The notes below the pieces were generated by a model, which was given only the letters and a program-made list of their open reading frames with translations, made no database searches and was not told the origin of the DNA. From CAYVFC01 sp964450715 (GTDB lineage Bacteria > Myxococcota_A > Polyangia > Polyangiales > JAFGIB01): a DNA stretch of 64,000 bases. The DNA lies in contig CAYVFC010000027.1 of assembly GCA_964450715.1 (NCBI GenBank), positions 3,141 through 67,140 on the forward strand. Direction: 5' to 3'. Within the stretch, counting starts at the first letter, position 1, and every line of letters starts with the position of its first letter. The position numbers were made by a program, and so were the translations under genes. This document shows positions 26,435-35,442 of the stretch, piece by piece.

Positions 26435-27979
26435 TCAGAATGCGTGCGCGGGACAATCGTCGACGCAGACCGGGCCTGATTCACATATCCGCCAGCTCAT
26501 ACCTGCGCCAAGGTCGAGCTCGGCTCGGTAGCAGTCCGCGCAGCGGTTGACCTCCGCCGGATCGTCCGCGTCGAAGCTCGACACGCATTCGTCGAAGCTG
26601 AGCGTGCGGTCCTGGCACTCGTCCAGTATCGAGCAGATGGCCTCGGCGTCCGGGGGCAGGGGCTCCGCCCGGCTCACGATCTCGCCCTCGGGCCGGACCA
26701 GCCGTCCGATGAAGAGCACGGTGCGGGTGTCGCGGTCCCAGATGAGGAAGAGGAAGGGGCGGTCGAGATGGATACGCGGATTGATGGAGCCCGGTACGCC
26801 GATCACGCTGGCTGCCGCTGCCGCCACCGTTCCCTCCTCGTCGATGCCGACATAGGTCTTGTGGTAGGCGGAGCCGAGGTAGGGCCTGTCTACGACGGTG
26901 ATCCCGGAGAAGTCCGCGTTCGCTTCGGAAAAGGCATCGTTCATGCCCAGCTGTCGCATGGCGGGCTCGAGATCCACGGAGCTCTCGAAGGTGAACTTGG
27001 GGATGTCGAGCGAGACGAAATCGTCTCCGGATACCTGGATGGAATCGATGATCTGCAGCAACCGGTCGCTGCTCAGCTCGGCCTCGAACTCGGCAAACTC
27101 GCCCGGGTTGGGCAGGATGCAGATCATCGACAGGTTCGCGTCACGGTAGGGAAGCTCCACCGCGCGCCAGTCCGGGGCGACGGAGTAGGGAAAATTGAAG
27201 GTCCGGTGCATCATCTCGACGCTCACCTGGTCGTCATCGAGCAGCGTGAACAGGCCCTGGCCGGTGCTCTCCCGGTCGAAGCGGTACTCCCAGAGCGCGG
27301 AAAAATAGACGGCGTTGCTGAGCGCGAACACTGTCGGCAGGTTGAACGCGCTTGCGGGCAGCAGCTCTTCGATGCGTTGCTCGGTCTGCTCAGCCACCCA
27401 TTGGTTTATGCTCCGGCGCGCGCCCTCGGCGTCCGACGCGAAGTCGACCAGGTAGATGCCGGTGTCGTATTGTTGCGAGAGCAGGTCCAGGTAGCCGTCC
27501 TGCACCGGGTAGCCGTCCTGCAGCCACAGCGAGTTGACCGAGCGCAGCTCCAGGTCGTCGAGCTCGTTCAAGGCATTGAAGTGCTGCGACAACTCGTTCA
27601 CGGCCGGGTGCAGCTCTTCCTGGTCTAGGTAGAAGTGAAGCGCTGCGGCCATCTGGCTCTCGGTCTGCCCGCGCGCTCCCGCGTAGGTCATGGCCATCAG
27701 GTTCGACACGCTGTAGGGAGAGAGAAACAGGTTCCGGTCCCCGTCCGCCGAGGCGGCGACCTCGCGGTACAGATCCAGCGCGAAGGCCGCGTTGCCTTCC
27801 CCGAGACTCCGCCGGTCCGACTCGGGGACCTCGACCGAGGAAAGATAGGCCTGGCTGGACCGTAGGAATTCGACCCCCTCGGGCGCTGCCGGGTTGTCGG
27901 TCTCGGTCCCGGCGCAAAAGGCGAGCAGCGGCGCGCAGAGTAGAATCATCAAATGGCTATTAACGGGTAGTCTAAGCAT
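26435..27979 (-). CDS. Secreted serpin lipoprotein with Cys-rich tail (514 aa)
   Basis: The signal peptide ends LLAFCAG, a lipobox. The serpin fold spans ~55-430: NLFLSPYSVSNLMAMTYAGA, TVFALSNAVYFSALWEYRFD, the hinge GIDEEGTVAAAAASVIG and LDRPFLFLIWDRDTRTVLFIG. The small-residue hinge is typical of inhibitory serpins that trap proteases by loop insertion. Aligning loop length to alpha-1-antitrypsin puts Gly at P1 and Ser at P1'. About 80 residues after the fold carry eight or more cysteines (DECQD, CADCYRAEL, CVDDCPAHAF). Its start overlaps the TIGR02147 gene by 8 bases, so expression is coupled to that regulator. Confidence 0.95.
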   Translation of the reverse strand: MLRLPVNSHLMILLCAPLLAFCAGTETDNPAAPEGVEFLRSSQAYLSSVEVPESDRRSLGEGNAAFALDLYREVAASADGDRNLFLSPYSVSNLMAMTYAGARGQTESQMAAALHFYLDQEELHPAVNELSQHFNALNELDDLELRSVNSLWLQDGYPVQDGYLDLLSQQYDTGIYLVDFASDAEGARRSINQWVAEQTEQRIEELLPASAFNLPTVFALSNAVYFSALWEYRFDRESTGQGLFTLLDDDQVSVEMMHRTFNFPYSVAPDWRAVELPYRDANLSMICILPNPGEFAEFEAELSSDRLLQIIDSIQVSGDDFVSLDIPKFTFESSVDLEPAMRQLGMNDAFSEANADFSGITVVDRPYLGSAYHKTYVGIDEEGTVAAAAASVIGVPGSINPRIHLDRPFLFLIWDRDTRTVLFIGRLVRPEGEIVSRAEPLPPDAEAICSILDECQDRTLSFDECVSSFDADDPAEVNRCADCYRAELDLGAGMSWRICESGPVCVDDCPAHAF

Positions 27980-28832
27980 AGGTTTTCTCCTGGTTGCTCT
28001 TGACCTCGGACAGGGGAAACAGTTGAAAATTGATCTGCACGACCGTCTCGGGCCGGCCCTGCAGCTCTGCCGCCTGCAACAGTTCCCGGCGGAACTCCCG
28101 GATGCGCTCCTTGAGATCGAGCATCACCTCGCGGCTCACGCAGAGGGTGAGCGAGGAGATCTCGCGTTGCTCGCGCGACACGGTGTCGAGCGCCCCGGAC
28201 GCGCGCTCCATCATGGCGCGGTGAAAGCTGACGATATGGTGGCCCAGGGGACCGGTGCCCGTGGTGACCAGCGGCTCGGACTGACGCAGGCGCCCTTTCT
28301 CGTCGCGCGCGAGCAGGCCGAGCTTCAACAAGGTATCCAGCGCTTTGCGCGCCTCTCCGGGGGTGATCCTGGGGTGGAGCACCCGCGCGATCCATTTCGG
28401 GTCGTTTTCGAAATCCGCCCGCGCCGCCAGCTCGCGGATGGCCGGCAGGTACCAGGTGGAGTGGTACTCGGCCTGCGCCTCGTCCAGCCGGTGGATCTGG
28501 CGGTACTGCTTGAAGCGGAACAGCCGCTGGTGACAGCGCTTCTTCTCGCTCGCCGTCCGCGCCTGGTTGAAGGCCACCAGCTCGCAGAAGTAGTCGAGCC
28601 CGCGACCGCCGAGCCCGCACCCCTCGGCAAAGCGATGGGCCATCTCCGGCGTCAGGTTGCGCTCGCCGTCCATGACCATCTTCAGAAAGTTGCTGGACTT
28701 CAGCCCCACCCGTCGCGAGAAGGAGCGGTGAGAGAACCCGTACGAGGTGGCCTTACGGTGCTGGTAGAGATCTCTGAGGTACCGGCGGTAGTCGAGGTAC
28801 TCGAAGATGTTTACTGAATCGTTCGCTTCCAT
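27972..28832 (-). CDS. TIGR02147-family regulator (286 aa)
   Basis: Opens NIFEYLDYRRYLRDLYQHRK and FSHRSFSRRVGLKSSNFLKM with GERNLTPEMAHRFAEGCGL, a helix-turn-helix-like N-terminus diagnostic of TIGR02147 proteins of Fibrobacter, Bdellovibrio and related bacteria. The C-terminal two thirds (YHSTWYLPAIRELAARADF, GLLARDEKGRLRQSEPLVTT, VSREVMLDLKERIREFRREL) match the family's conserved domain. Members usually sit directly upstream of exported proteins. Here the stop overlaps the serpin start, so it most likely controls the serpin. Palindromes upstream may be its own operators. Confidence 0.93.
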   Translation of the reverse strand: MEANDSVNIFEYLDYRRYLRDLYQHRKATSYGFSHRSFSRRVGLKSSNFLKMVMDGERNLTPEMAHRFAEGCGLGGRGLDYFCELVAFNQARTASEKKRCHQRLFRFKQYRQIHRLDEAQAEYHSTWYLPAIRELAARADFENDPKWIARVLHPRITPGEARKALDTLLKLGLLARDEKGRLRQSEPLVTTGTGPLGHHIVSFHRAMMERASGALDTVSREQREISSLTLCVSREVMLDLKERIREFRRELLQAAELQGRPETVVQINFQLFPLSEVKSNQEKTYA

Positions 28833-28859
28833 GGTTTAGAAGGTAGCATGAAGCTCGGA

Positions 28860-28915
28860 TAACTACCTGTGATAACGGGTAGTTAAGGATAATTACTGTT
28901 TACTGATCGTAAACA
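28860..28915 (-). promoter_or_regulatory. Two palindromes upstream of the TIGR02147-serpin unit
   Basis: TAACTACC and GGTAGTTA, 8-bp arms 10 bases apart at 28860-28885, are followed by TGTTTAC and GTAAACA, 7-bp arms 5 bases apart at 28897-28915. Both lie 28-83 bases upstream of the ATG in the most AT-rich stretch of the area. A related TAACGGGTAGT half site occurs near 27960 inside the gene overlap. These fit operator or promoter elements. Confidence 0.45.
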
Positions 28916-29585
28916 ATGCTTGGCCTTCGGGAATGAATTTCGCCCAGGGAGCCGGCAAGGAATTTCTCGCCCCGGTCGAACTGGCACCGGAAGCGGTAGC
29001 AACGGTATTGACGGGGCTGTAGGGGGTTCTACACATCTGATCCGTGGGTCCGTCGGATTTTCCGAATAACCGCCCGGCTGCGTGACCGCCAGGTCAACCT
29101 TGTATTCGTCGTTTTCCATCAACGCGAAAGACCCCATGTCGGCCTCCAACGCGATTCCTCGCGACTCCTAAACAGGCCGTGGCGCCGTGCGAAAAGCGCA
29201 GAAACTCTCGACTGAGGCGGCTCGCGGCGGAGTTCTTGCGCGAAAGGCGCAGAAACTCTCGACTGAGGCGGCTCAGGGCGGAGTTCTTGCGCGAGAGGCG
29301 CAAGAATTGATAACAGGAAAGCTTCGCGGCCTGGCCTCTTCGTGCTGTCTAGCCGATCAGAATGCTCAGGTAATTGCCCGCCTCTCGGCGTTCGCTTACG
29401 GGCTCGTTCTAATCCGATCGCACTGAGTACTTCACCGAATCCCCCTGAAGATGTGTAGAATCTTCAGCCGCAAGGCCCGCCCCTACGGGGATGGCTGACG
29501 CAGGCGCGGCCGCGAGCGCCGCCCCTATGCGGCGAGGGACCTCATATCAGCGGGTCCGTGATAAAGTGCTGAATCGGAATTCGAG
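28916..29585. other. Intergenic region with tandem repeats, no confident gene
   Basis: About 670 bp. It contains a TTTCTCGCCCCGGTCGAA-type repeat near 28930-28990, a 51-bp tandem repeat at 29195-29305, and a GC-rich TAGGGG-type repeat near 29464-29530. A minus-strand frame at 28883-29149 (88 codons, with ENDEYKVDLAVTQPGGYSEN) looks faintly protein-like but ends in repeat sequence; it may be a gene remnant. Confidence 0.5.
29187..29308. repeat. 51-bp tandem repeat
   Basis: Two nearly identical units plus a partial third: GCGCAGAAACTCTCGACTG, then AGGCGGCTC and GGCGGAGTTCTTGCGCGA, starting near 29195 and 29246. The 51-bp period is a multiple of three, but neither strand gives a convincing protein. 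Confidence 0.85.
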
Positions 29586-30518
29586 GTGGCGGAACCGCTC
29601 TATATAGAGACGCACCGCAAGGGGCTGCTCCGGCAGAAAGCCGAGGCCGCACGGGAGCTGCTGTCGCCCTGCGTCCTCTGCCCCAGGCAGTGCCAGAAGG
29701 ATCGCCTGGCCGACGAGAGGGGCGAGTGCCGCACGGGCGAAAGAGCCGTGGTCTCCAGTTTTCACGCCCACTTCGGCGAGGAGCAGCCGCTGGTGGGCCG
29801 GGGCGGCTCGGGCACCATCTTCTTCACCCACTGCAACTTGATGTGCCTGTTCTGCCAGAACTTCGACATCAGCCATCAAGGGCGCGGGGAGCCGGTCGGC
29901 GACCGGGAGCTGGCCAGGATGATGCTCCGGCTACAGGCAGAAGGGTGCCACAATATCAACTTCGTAACCCCGACCCACGTGGTGCCGCAGATCCTCTCGG
30001 CGCTTCCCCTCGCCATCGAGCAGGGGCTCTCGGTACCGCTGGTCTACAACTCGGGCGGCTACGACCGGGTAGAGAGCCTCGGGTTGCTGCAAGGGGTGTT
30101 CGACATCTATATGCCCGACTTCAAGTTCTGGCGTTCCGAGGTGGCGGAGGCCGCCTGCCGGGCGCCCGACTACCCGGAGGTGGCGCGGGAAGCGCTCGGG
30201 GAGATGCACCGGCAGGTGGGCGATCTGGAGCTGGACGAGGCGGGGTTGGCGGTTCGCGGCCTTCTGGTACGGCACCTGGTGCTGCCGGACGACAGGGCCT
30301 CGACCCGGCAGATCATGCGCTTTATCGCCGGCGAGATCTCGCCGGATACCTACGTCAACATCATGCCCCAGTACCGCCCCTGCGGCCGAGCGGACGAGGT
30401 GCCGGGGCTGGGCGGAGGCCTCGCGGTCGAGGACTACGAGCAGGCGCTGGCGGCCGCGCAGGAGCAAGGCGTCACCCGGCTGGACAGCCGCAGGAGGGTC
30501 TTCTTCTTTTTCCGCTAG
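29586..30518 (+). CDS. PflA-like radical SAM protein (310 aa)
   Basis: The cluster motif is THCNLMCLFCQNFDIS (CxxxCxxC, Cys at about 83, 87 and 90), the form seen in pyruvate-formate-lyase-activating-enzyme-like proteins of the COG1313 type. An N-terminal CVLCPRQCQKDR and GECRTGERAVVSSFHAHFGE, and later LVYNSGGYDRVESL and GVFDIYMPDFKFW, fit that family. It binds one [4Fe-4S] and SAM; the target is unknown. The GTG start follows a repeat-bearing leader, and the prolyl oligopeptidase gene follows after 30 bp. Confidence 0.9.
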   Translation: MAEPLYIETHRKGLLRQKAEAARELLSPCVLCPRQCQKDRLADERGECRTGERAVVSSFHAHFGEEQPLVGRGGSGTIFFTHCNLMCLFCQNFDISHQGRGEPVGDRELARMMLRLQAEGCHNINFVTPTHVVPQILSALPLAIEQGLSVPLVYNSGGYDRVESLGLLQGVFDIYMPDFKFWRSEVAEAACRAPDYPEVAREALGEMHRQVGDLELDEAGLAVRGLLVRHLVLPDDRASTRQIMRFIAGEISPDTYVNIMPQYRPCGRADEVPGLGGGLAVEDYEQALAAAQEQGVTRLDSRRRVFFFFR

Positions 30519-30548
30519 AGGTGCGGGAACGCGGTACAGTTCGGGTAG

Positions 30549-32579
30549 ATGCGCGAGACGATACACGGAATCGAGGTCGACGATCCCTTTCGTCGGCTGG
30601 AGAGCGACACGGAACAGACCCGCGCCTGGATGCGGGAGCAGAGCGAGCGGACCGAGCGCGAGCTGGACATCCCGGCTGGCGAAGCGGCCACGCTCCGGCT
30701 GAGACAGCTGCTCTCCATCGGTGAGGTCGGAGCGGCGAGCGCGACCTCGGGGCCCGTCTACTTCCTGATGCGAGAAGGCGACCGCGAGCAGCACGCCCTC
30801 TTCTCACTGAGCGAGGCAGGGCGACCCGAGCTGGCCGTCGATCCGCAGGCCTTCTCGGAGCAGGCCGCCATCGACTGGTACTACCCGTCGCCCTCGGGCC
30901 GTTACCTGGCCTTCGGCATCTCGCTGGGCGGCGACGAGCGGTCGGTCCTGCAGATCATGGATACGGCCCGGCGCGAGCTGTTGCCCGACCGCATCGAGCG
31001 CGCCAAGTGGTGCTCGCTCTGCTGGCTGCACGACGAGAGCGGGTTCTATTACACGCGCTATCCAAGACCCTCAGAGCCCGACTACGACGCCGCCGATCCG
31101 GACAAGTACCACGTTGCCCTGTTTTTTCATCGGCTGGGGGAAGACCCCGGGCTGGATCCCTCCGTCTACCGACCTCCGAGCAAGACCGATTCCCCGGTGC
31201 CCGCGGTGAGCGACGACGACCGCTGGCTGGTGATCAACAACTTCCGGGGCTGGTCGGAATCCGACGTGTACCTGCTGGACCGGGGCGCCGATCCGGCCGA
31301 GCGTGTGCTAGCGCCCGACCCCGAGCACCCGCTGCTGCCCGTGGTCGAAGGCGAGAGCGAGATCACCAGCGGGGTCGCGCACCGGGGTATGCTCTATCTC
31401 TTCACCAACCTCGAGGCCCCCCGGGGGCGCATCGCGGCGGTGCCGCTCGGGCGAGCCGGGCTGAGGGAGCGGTGGCGAGAGGTGATCGCCGAGAGCCAGG
31501 CGGCCCTGGAGGAGTGGGTAGTGGCCGGCGACCGCATCGCCATCCACTATATAGATGATATTCGCTCGCGGTTGAAGCTCTTCGATCTGGACGGTAATGA
31601 TCGCGGCGAGATAGAGCTTCCCGAGCGGGGTTCGCTGGGCTGTCTGGCAGCCGATTCCGCCGGCAGCCGATTCGTTTTCGGCTTCAGCTCCTTCCTGTAC
31701 CCACCGGCCCTGTACCTGTACGAGCCGGCCACCGGTTGCACCCGATGCCTGGTCCAGGTCGAGCACGATATCGTACCAACCGAATACAGGCTGGAACAGG
31801 TAAAGGTCGCCTCCGGGGACGGTACCCCGGTGAACGTCTATTTCATGTACCGGGGCCAGCTCGAGCGCGATCGAGACCGTCCGGTCCTGCTCTATGGCTA
31901 CGGCGGCTTCAAGGTCTCGCTGCTGCCGGGCTTCACCCGCTCGGCCCTTTACTGGCTGGAGCGGGGCGGTGTCTACGCGGTGGCAAACCTGCGGGGCGGC
32001 GGGGAGCTGGGCGAGGCCTGGCACCGCGCCGGTATGTTCGAGAACAAGACCCGGGTCTTCGAGGACTTCGAGGCGGTCATCCGCTGGTTCGCTACCAGCG
32101 GTATCAGCCGGCCGGGACGGATCGCCATTACCGGCGGCTCTAACGGCGGGCTGTTGATGGGGGCCGCGCTCACCCGGGTCCCGGACTGCTTCCGGGCGGC
32201 GGCCGGGTACGTGGGGCTGTACGACATGCTGCGCTTTCACCTCTTTCCCCCGGCCGAGCTCTGGACGAGCGAATTCGGCGATCCGCGCCAGCCCGAGGCG
32301 GCCCGCTACCTGCACGCGTACTCGCCCTATCACCAGGTACGGGACGCCGTCGCCTACCCTGCCGCTCTAATCGAGACCGCCCTGCACGATACCCGCGTGT
32401 TCTGGGGCCACTCGGCCAAATTTGCCGCTCGGTTGCAGCAGGCCAGCGCTTCCGGGCGCCCGGTCTACTTCTACATCGAGCGCGAGGCCGGCCACGGGCA
32501 GGGAGCAGGGCTGCGCCTGCTGGTCAGCCGCTACCGGCGCCTGTACGCGTTCCTGGAGCGGGAGCTGGGGATGGGGTGA
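30549..32579 (+). CDS. Prolyl oligopeptidase family serine peptidase, S9A (676 aa)
   Basis: The N-terminal 7-bladed propeller begins DPFRRLESDTEQTRAWMREQ. The C-terminal hydrolase has LLYGYGGFKVSLLPGFT, NLRGGGELGEAWHRAG, nucleophile ITGGSNGGLLMGAALTRVPD, and the His in IEREAGHGQGAG near residue 645. No signal peptide, so probably cytoplasmic. The length matches the ~680-700 residue family. It cleaves after proline in short peptides. It converges with glucokinase, the two stops being 8 bp apart. Confidence 0.95.
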   Translation: MRETIHGIEVDDPFRRLESDTEQTRAWMREQSERTERELDIPAGEAATLRLRQLLSIGEVGAASATSGPVYFLMREGDREQHALFSLSEAGRPELAVDPQAFSEQAAIDWYYPSPSGRYLAFGISLGGDERSVLQIMDTARRELLPDRIERAKWCSLCWLHDESGFYYTRYPRPSEPDYDAADPDKYHVALFFHRLGEDPGLDPSVYRPPSKTDSPVPAVSDDDRWLVINNFRGWSESDVYLLDRGADPAERVLAPDPEHPLLPVVEGESEITSGVAHRGMLYLFTNLEAPRGRIAAVPLGRAGLRERWREVIAESQAALEEWVVAGDRIAIHYIDDIRSRLKLFDLDGNDRGEIELPERGSLGCLAADSAGSRFVFGFSSFLYPPALYLYEPATGCTRCLVQVEHDIVPTEYRLEQVKVASGDGTPVNVYFMYRGQLERDRDRPVLLYGYGGFKVSLLPGFTRSALYWLERGGVYAVANLRGGGELGEAWHRAGMFENKTRVFEDFEAVIRWFATSGISRPGRIAITGGSNGGLLMGAALTRVPDCFRAAAGYVGLYDMLRFHLFPPAELWTSEFGDPRQPEAARYLHAYSPYHQVRDAVAYPAALIETALHDTRVFWGHSAKFAARLQQASASGRPVYFYIEREAGHGQGAGLRLLVSRYRRLYAFLERELGMG

Positions 32580-32586
32580 ACGGGGA

Positions 32587-33579
32587 TCAGGGGGATAGCA
32601 TCTGCAAAGCGTGCGCGCGGGCGCCTAGCAACCCGACGCCGGGATCCAGCACCACCGAGACCCGGATCCGTTCCAGAACGTCCTTCATACGCCCCTTGTC
32701 GAGGAAGGCTTGCAGGAAGTCGCCTCTGCGAATGACGTCGATCAATTTTGGAGCCATGCCCCCGGCCACGAAGAGGCCGCCCGTGGGCAGGCATTTCAGC
32801 GCCAGGTTGCCGGCCTCGGCACCGTACAGGGAGACGAAGATCTCGACCGCCCGCTCGCAGGCCGGGTCGCTCCGCTCGAGCGCTCGCTCTCCGATCACGC
32901 CGCCCGGTTCTCCCTCCCGCAGGGCCGAACGAGTCCCGGGCTTTTCGCTCACCACGCCCCAGGAGATGACGAACTGGTAGACCGCCGCCAGGCCGGGCCC
33001 GGAGAGGACGCGCTCCCAGGAAACGCGGCCGTGCTGTTGCTGCAGAAAGCGCAGCAACTCGATCTCGGTCTCGTTTCGCGGGGCGAAATCCGCGTGTCCC
33101 CCCTCGGAGACCACCACCCGCGGGGCCGACTGCCCGGGCAGGGGTATGGCGACGGCCTCGCCCAGGCCGGTGCCCGCGCCGATCACCGCGACCGGACCTT
33201 CGCGATCGACCTCGCCCGGGTTGAGCACCTCCAGCGCATCCTCGGCCAGCTCTCCCACTCCCAGCGCCACGGCATGGAAATCGTTGATCAACCTTACCCG
33301 GGTACCGAGCGCCCGGGAGAGCTCTCGCGCATCGAGCTCCCAGGGAAGGTTGGTGGTCCTGCAATGGCCGTCCCGAACCGGGCCCGCTACTCCGAAAACG
33401 ATGGCTTCCGGAGCCTTGGTTCCGGAGCCGAGCAACTGCTCGACCATTGCTTCCGGTCCAGCGTGGTCCGCGCTCGGAAAACGGGCCGAGCGGATCTCCC
33501 GCCAGTCGTCGCCGAGGTCGTCCTCGTACAGGCAGAGGTCTGTCTTGGTGCCACCGATGTCGCCGGTCAGTATTTGCAC
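32587..33579 (-). CDS. glk: Glucokinase
   Basis: 330 residues of the bacterial Glk family: phosphate loop LTGDIGGTKTDLCLYE, sugar-binding LINDFHAVALGV with the catalytic Asp, GAGTGLGEAVAIP and SEGGHADFAPRNETE, GGLFVAGGMAPKL. It phosphorylates glucose with ATP. A long frame open on the same DNA to 34225 is an overlapping artefact. It sits alone between convergent and divergent neighbours. Confidence 0.95.
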   Translation of the reverse strand: MQILTGDIGGTKTDLCLYEDDLGDDWREIRSARFPSADHAGPEAMVEQLLGSGTKAPEAIVFGVAGPVRDGHCRTTNLPWELDARELSRALGTRVRLINDFHAVALGVGELAEDALEVLNPGEVDREGPVAVIGAGTGLGEAVAIPLPGQSAPRVVVSEGGHADFAPRNETEIELLRFLQQQHGRVSWERVLSGPGLAAVYQFVISWGVVSEKPGTRSALREGEPGGVIGERALERSDPACERAVEIFVSLYGAEAGNLALKCLPTGGLFVAGGMAPKLIDVIRRGDFLQAFLDKGRMKDVLERIRVSVVLDPGVGLLGARAHALQMLSP

Positions 33580-33715
33580 CCGCGCAGCCTATCACGAGAT
33601 CGGCCACGCCGGTGTTGAGAAGGCCGGGGGTGCGGGGTAGTGTTTGCGCTGGAATACAGATGCGCTCGCAATCCCCCTGCAGCTCCCTTGCCATCGGATC
33701 GAAGGAGAACCGCTC

Positions 33716-34165
33716 ATGCGTCGTCTGGGTATAGATCCGGGCCAACGCCGTATAGGGCTGGCGCTCTCCGAGCCCGGCGTAAGTGTGGCCTATCCCCACA
33801 AGACCATCGAGCATACGGGGATGAAACAGGCCGCCTCGCTGGTCGCCCGGGAGATACGGGACAACGCCATCGAGGAGGTGATCATCGGGCTTCCCCTGCG
33901 CACGGACGGCAGGCCGGGCGAGCCGGCCCGGTGCGCGCAGCAGCTCGCCGCCCTGTTGCGGGAGATGACCGGCATACCGGTGGTGGCCTGGGACGAGCGC
34001 ATGAGCACGGCCGCCGCGCACCGGTCGCTCGCAGAGGCAGGCGTGCGGGGCAAGCGGCGGCGCGAGGTGGTGGACCAGGCGGCGGCTACCTTGATCCTGC
34101 AGAGCTACCTCGACGCCAAGGCTGGCGGCGCGGCGGGCTCGGGTGCCGGCTCCGGGGACCTTTAG
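33716..34165 (+). CDS. ruvX: Holliday-junction resolvase-like RuvX/YqgF
   Basis: ATG 33716 is preceded by GAAGGAGAA. The 149 residues carry RLGIDPGQRRIGLALSEP (first catalytic Asp), EEVIIGLPLRTDGRPGEP, AWDERMSTAAA and the late Asp in EVVDQAAATLILQSYLD, as in YqgF/RuvX nucleases implicated in 16S rRNA maturation. The next gene, mltG, follows immediately, a common pairing. Confidence 0.95.
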   Translation: MRRLGIDPGQRRIGLALSEPGVSVAYPHKTIEHTGMKQAASLVAREIRDNAIEEVIIGLPLRTDGRPGEPARCAQQLAALLREMTGIPVVAWDERMSTAAAHRSLAEAGVRGKRRREVVDQAAATLILQSYLDAKAGGAAGSGAGSGDL

Positions 34166-34214
34166 CAGCAGAGCGAAGGGTAGGGCTGGGTCAAAGGGAG
34201 AAGCGAGCAACCCC

Positions 34215-35336
34215 GTGCCACGCAAACGCCCGAGACGTACCCGGTTCCGCCTACTAGGCGCCTTGCTCTTAATTGCCTTGGCCGCGCTGCTCGGCGCCGG
34301 CGGGCTGGGCTGGCTGGTCCTGATCTACCCGCGCCAGCCCGGGCCGGGCGAGGGCGAGGTGTTGGAGATGCAGCTGTTGCCGGGAACCGATCCCGAAACC
34401 CTGGCCGCGCGGTTGTTCGAGGCGGGGGCGCTCTCTCGTCCCGACCTGTTCGCCCTGTACCTGCGGGCGCTCGGCGCGGACCAGAAGCTGCGTAGCGGAG
34501 CGGTGCTGCTGCGCGACGACATGAGCCCGCGGGCGCTTCTGGGGCGGGTAGCCGAGGGCTTCGGCCCGGTCGAGGTGCGCATCACCCTGGTCGAGGGCGC
34601 GACCCGCTTCGACATGGCGCGGGAGCTGGAGCGCTGGGGCCTGTGCGGGAGCCGCGCCTTCTTGCGGCAGACCGAGAACCGAGAGCTGCTCCGGCGGTAC
34701 GACCTGGATGTCGCCGGCGCCGAGGGCTACCTGTTCCCCGATACCTACCGGCTGCACGACGGCCTGGGCGCACGCGAGCTGGTGCGCAGGCTGCTCGCCA
34801 ACTTCCGCCGGCGTACCGATGCGCTGCTGGGAAAGAACCCCGGGGCGCTATCGAGATTGAAGCAGCAGCTAGGTTGGAGCCTGCACGAGGTGGTGAACCT
34901 GGCCTCCATCGTGGAGAAGGAGGCGGCGCTTGCCTCCGAGCGTCCGGTGATAGCCGGCGTGTTCTTTAACCGGCTGTTGAAGCCCGACTTCAAGCCCCGC
35001 AGGCTGCAGACCGATCCCACCGTGGCCTACGGCTGCCTGGTGTCAGCCGGCCGCGCCCCCTCCTGCTCGGCCTTTAACGGACGGCGGGTGACCCGTTCGA
35101 TGACGCAGGACACGGCCAACCTTTACAACACCTATCGGCACGAGGGCCTGCCGCCCGGTCCCATCTGCAATCCGGGGCTGGCATCCATTCGCGCCGTGCT
35201 CGCCCCGGCCGAGCACGACTACCTGTACTTCGTGGCCGTCGGCAACGGCAGGCACCGTTTCAGCGCTACCCTGCAGGAGCACGACCGCGCGGTGGAGACC
35301 TACCGCTCGAACGAGCAGGGAAGTCAGGAGTATTAG
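34215..35336 (+). CDS. mltG: Endolytic murein transglycosylase
   Basis: A basic N-terminus, one membrane helix (LLGALLLIALAALLGAGGLG) and the YceG domain with LASIVEKEAALASERPVIAG (catalytic Glu), FFNRLLKPDFKPRRLQTDPT and GPICNPGLASIRAVL, YLYFVAVGNGRHRFSATL. It cuts nascent glycan strands in the inner membrane. GTG 34215 directly precedes the basic stretch; an earlier in-frame GTG lies at 34143, overlapping ruvX. The TAG stop is fused to a perfect 19-bp inverted-repeat element, so transcription may end there. Confidence 0.93.
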   Translation: MPRKRPRRTRFRLLGALLLIALAALLGAGGLGWLVLIYPRQPGPGEGEVLEMQLLPGTDPETLAARLFEAGALSRPDLFALYLRALGADQKLRSGAVLLRDDMSPRALLGRVAEGFGPVEVRITLVEGATRFDMARELERWGLCGSRAFLRQTENRELLRRYDLDVAGAEGYLFPDTYRLHDGLGARELVRRLLANFRRRTDALLGKNPGALSRLKQQLGWSLHEVVNLASIVEKEAALASERPVIAGVFFNRLLKPDFKPRRLQTDPTVAYGCLVSAGRAPSCSAFNGRRVTRSMTQDTANLYNTYRHEGLPPGPICNPGLASIRAVLAPAEHDYLYFVAVGNGRHRFSATLQEHDRAVETYRSNEQGSQEY

Positions 35337-35417
35337 GGACGGTGCTACATTATTATCAGTTTTACGAAAGCGAACCCGGACCCGGCCGAATAATGTAAAT
35401 AATGTAGCACCGTCCCT
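35335..35417. repeat. Family C palindromic element at the mltG stop
   Basis: GGGACGGTGCTACATTATT at 35336-35354 is perfectly inverted at 35398-35416 around a GC-rich loop. The same family occurs at 54103-54197. It can fold into a strong hairpin and could terminate transcription between convergent genes. Confidence 0.85.
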
Positions 35418-35442
35418 GTTCTTCTACGGCTTTTCAGCGGGG

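Noticed and set aside
29187..29308. Possible CRISPR array
   Set aside because: Only two to three 51-bp units, with no unique spacers and no cas genes.
32531..34225. 564-codon minus-strand open frame
   Set aside because: It overlaps glucokinase and ruvX in another frame; its product is Arg/Gly/Ala-rich with no motif, a typical shadow in GC-rich DNA.
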